In this document: one piece after another, positions 4,629-5,726 of the stretch | How positions within the stretch are numbered: position 1 is the stretch's first letter | Layout of the letters: each line of letters begins with the position of its first letter | NCBI GenBank assembly: GCA_903872005.1 | Contig: CAIQJD010000234.1 | Location: 1 to 5,726, forward strand | Source of the DNA: an uncultured bacterium | GTDB lineage: Bacteria; Chloroflexota; Anaerolineae; JACIWP01 | Direction: 5' to 3' | DNA length: 5,726 nucleotides | Program-made: the position numbers and the translations under genes | Notes under the pieces: model-generated | Seen by the model: only the letters and a program-made list of their open reading frames with translations | What the model was told of the DNA's origin: nothing | Databases searched by the model: none

Positions 4629-5726
4629 CTACTCCCCTCCCGACAAGTGCTTCGGAAAAGTGACCACGGCGACGACGCCGCGTTCCTGGTTTTCCAGTTG
4701 AAAGACGCCCTTGAGATCATTCTGCACGAGCGTACGCACGATCTGGAGGCCCAGGCTGCCCACGCGCTCGATGTTGAAGTCGGCCGGCAGAGATGCGCCG
4801 TCGTCTTTGACCAGGATCGTCACTTGCATCTCACTGTCACACAGCTCCACCGTCACCGCGCCGCCGGCCGTCCCTTCGAACCCGTGCTCAATGGAGTTCA
4901 GCAACAACTCGTTCATAATCAGCGCGCAAGAGGTCGCCTGTTGCGCCGACAGCATGACATCCGGCCCGACCAAATCAATGCGGATGCGCTTTTCGGGATC
5001 CAGCATCCCCTGGCGCGTCTGGCGCACGATCTTGTTCGCCACCTCGCGCAGGCTGATCATCCCCTCTTCCTGATGCGCCAGAAATTCATGCACCACGGCG
5101 ACGCTCAAGATGCGATTGATGCCTTCGTGGAGCGCCTGCTGCACTTCTTCCGAGGGGCTGCGGCGAGCCTGCATCCGCAACAGGGCAGCGATGGTTTGCA
5201 GGTTGTTCTTCACGCGATGATGCACTTCGCGGATCATCGCCGTCTTGACCTTGAGTTCCTGCTCTTTCAGGCGACTCTCGGTCGTATCGCGGATCAGGAT
5301 CAGAGCCGCGCGCACGTTGCGCTCCAGACGCAGGCCGATGAATCGTTCCAGATCGGCCAACGGCGCCCAACCCCGCGTCAGCGAGCGGATCGGCACGCCG
5401 CGTTTGATCCAATCGCGCCCCCCCTCGTGGGTTTCATGTTCCACGCAGCCGGCGCCGGCAAATACGGGCGCTACCATCTCGGCATCGCTGGCGCCGATCT
5501 CATCTACCCGTTTGCCCACCAACCCTTCTACCAGGCCCATGCGCCGGTACAGGTTGGTCGCGATGCTGCTGGCATAGCGGATGCAGTTCCAGGTATCCAC
5601 GACCAGGATGCCGTCATGCTCGCCAAAGGGCGTCAGAACGTGCGCGCCGGCCAACTCGCCGCGCGCCGCCATCCCCTGCATACAGGAGGCCGCCCATTGG
5701 AAGACCGGGCTGCGCCGGCGATGGCG
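4629..5726 (-). CDS. Soluble PAS-HisKA_2 sensor histidine kinase (PdtaS-like), N-terminus cut by window edge
   Basis: The frame is open from the TAG at 4631-4629 to the window edge, about 365 residues. Numbering from the first in-frame Met (5681): a PAS-like sensor domain spans about 18-130 (GILVVDTWNCIRYAS at its start); a HisKA_2 dimerisation helix carries HHRVKNNLQTIAALLRMQARR with His155, of the HRVKN core, as the likely phosphoacceptor; the ATPase domain follows with the N-box MNELLLNSIEHGF (Asn257, Asn262), DDGASLP at 293-299 and SLGLQIV at 309-315. No membrane segment is visible, so it should sense a cytoplasmic signal. Mycobacterial PdtaS has a GAF-PAS-HisKA_2 layout of about 500 residues, and the 15 residues before Met 5681 look like a linker, so an N-terminal sensor domain is probably missing beyond the edge. 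The usual second glycine of the G1 box is Ser297. Confidence 0.93.
   Translation of the reverse strand, partial: RHRRRSPVFQWAASCMQGMAARGELAGAHVLTPFGEHDGILVVDTWNCIRYASSIATNLYRRMGLVEGLVGKRVDEIGASDAEMVAPVFAGAGCVEHETHEGGRDWIKRGVPIRSLTRGWAPLADLERFIGLRLERNVRAALILIRDTTESRLKEQELKVKTAMIREVHHRVKNNLQTIAALLRMQARRSPSEEVQQALHEGINRILSVAVVHEFLAHQEEGMISLREVANKIVRQTRQGMLDPEKRIRIDLVGPDVMLSAQQATSCALIMNELLLNSIEHGFEGTAGGAVTVELCDSEMQVTILVKDDGASLPADFNIERVGSLGLQIVRTLVQNDLKGVFQLENQERGVVAVVTFPKHLSGGE
4632..4640 (-). promoter_or_regulatory. Ribosome binding site of the response regulator, inside the kinase gene
   Basis: The minus strand reads GGAGGGGAG immediately before the kinase stop TAG and encodes its last residues Gly-Gly-Glu. 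The GGAGG core ends nine bases before the GTG start at 4626. It supports a GTG start and translational coupling of kinase and regulator. Confidence 0.8.

Noticed and set aside
3958..4701. Plus-strand open frame (247 codons) opposite the response regulator
   Set aside because: It lies antisense to a complete REC-ANTAR protein and crosses into the kinase gene, with no domain signal or ribosome site supporting it.

Overview
The window carries five genes, all on the minus strand, in a GC-rich genome (roughly 60%). It looks like ordinary bacterial chromosome: there are strong Shine-Dalgarno sites, near-consensus sigma-70-type promoters with 17-base spacers, and no mobile element, CRISPR array or RNA gene that I can see. 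A GS-I-alpha-type glutamine synthetase, a soluble HisKA_2 histidine kinase paired with an ANTAR response regulator, and a GH57 branching enzyme together fit Chloroflexota (Caldilinea/Anaerolinea-like). That placement is an inference from gene content and composition, not something the sequence proves.

In transcription order (high to low coordinates): the window opens inside a PAS-HisKA_2-HATPase histidine kinase (4629-5726, 5' end cut off). Two bases after its stop comes a REC-ANTAR response regulator (4033-4626), so the two form a translationally coupled PdtaS/PdtaR-like pair. A promoter overlapping the regulator's stop codon (4008-4036) appears to start a roughly 130-base leader with tandem hairpins in front of glnA (2523-3869). 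Just past the glnA stop lie a 12-bp hairpin and a second nested hairpin. A very good promoter (2285-2313) then drives a CPBP-family membrane protein (1394-2215) that has lost the family's catalytic histidines. In the 96-base gap after it, another promoter and a good ribosome site precede a GH57 1,4-alpha-glucan branching enzyme (1-1297, C-terminus cut off).

The most coherent biological story is nitrogen control. ANTAR proteins bind RNA hairpins and prevent termination, and here one sits directly upstream of glnA, whose leader contains a strong hairpin between promoter and start codon. I could not find the classical dual-hexaloop ANTAR target in that leader, so the link is a hypothesis. The CPBP and branching-enzyme genes have their own promoters and no obvious functional link to the nitrogen block.

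Other items worth a look are a perfect 24-bp palindrome inside the branching-enzyme gene, an inverted repeat over the glnA -35 box, and a strong excess of the hexamer GCCGGC across the window.
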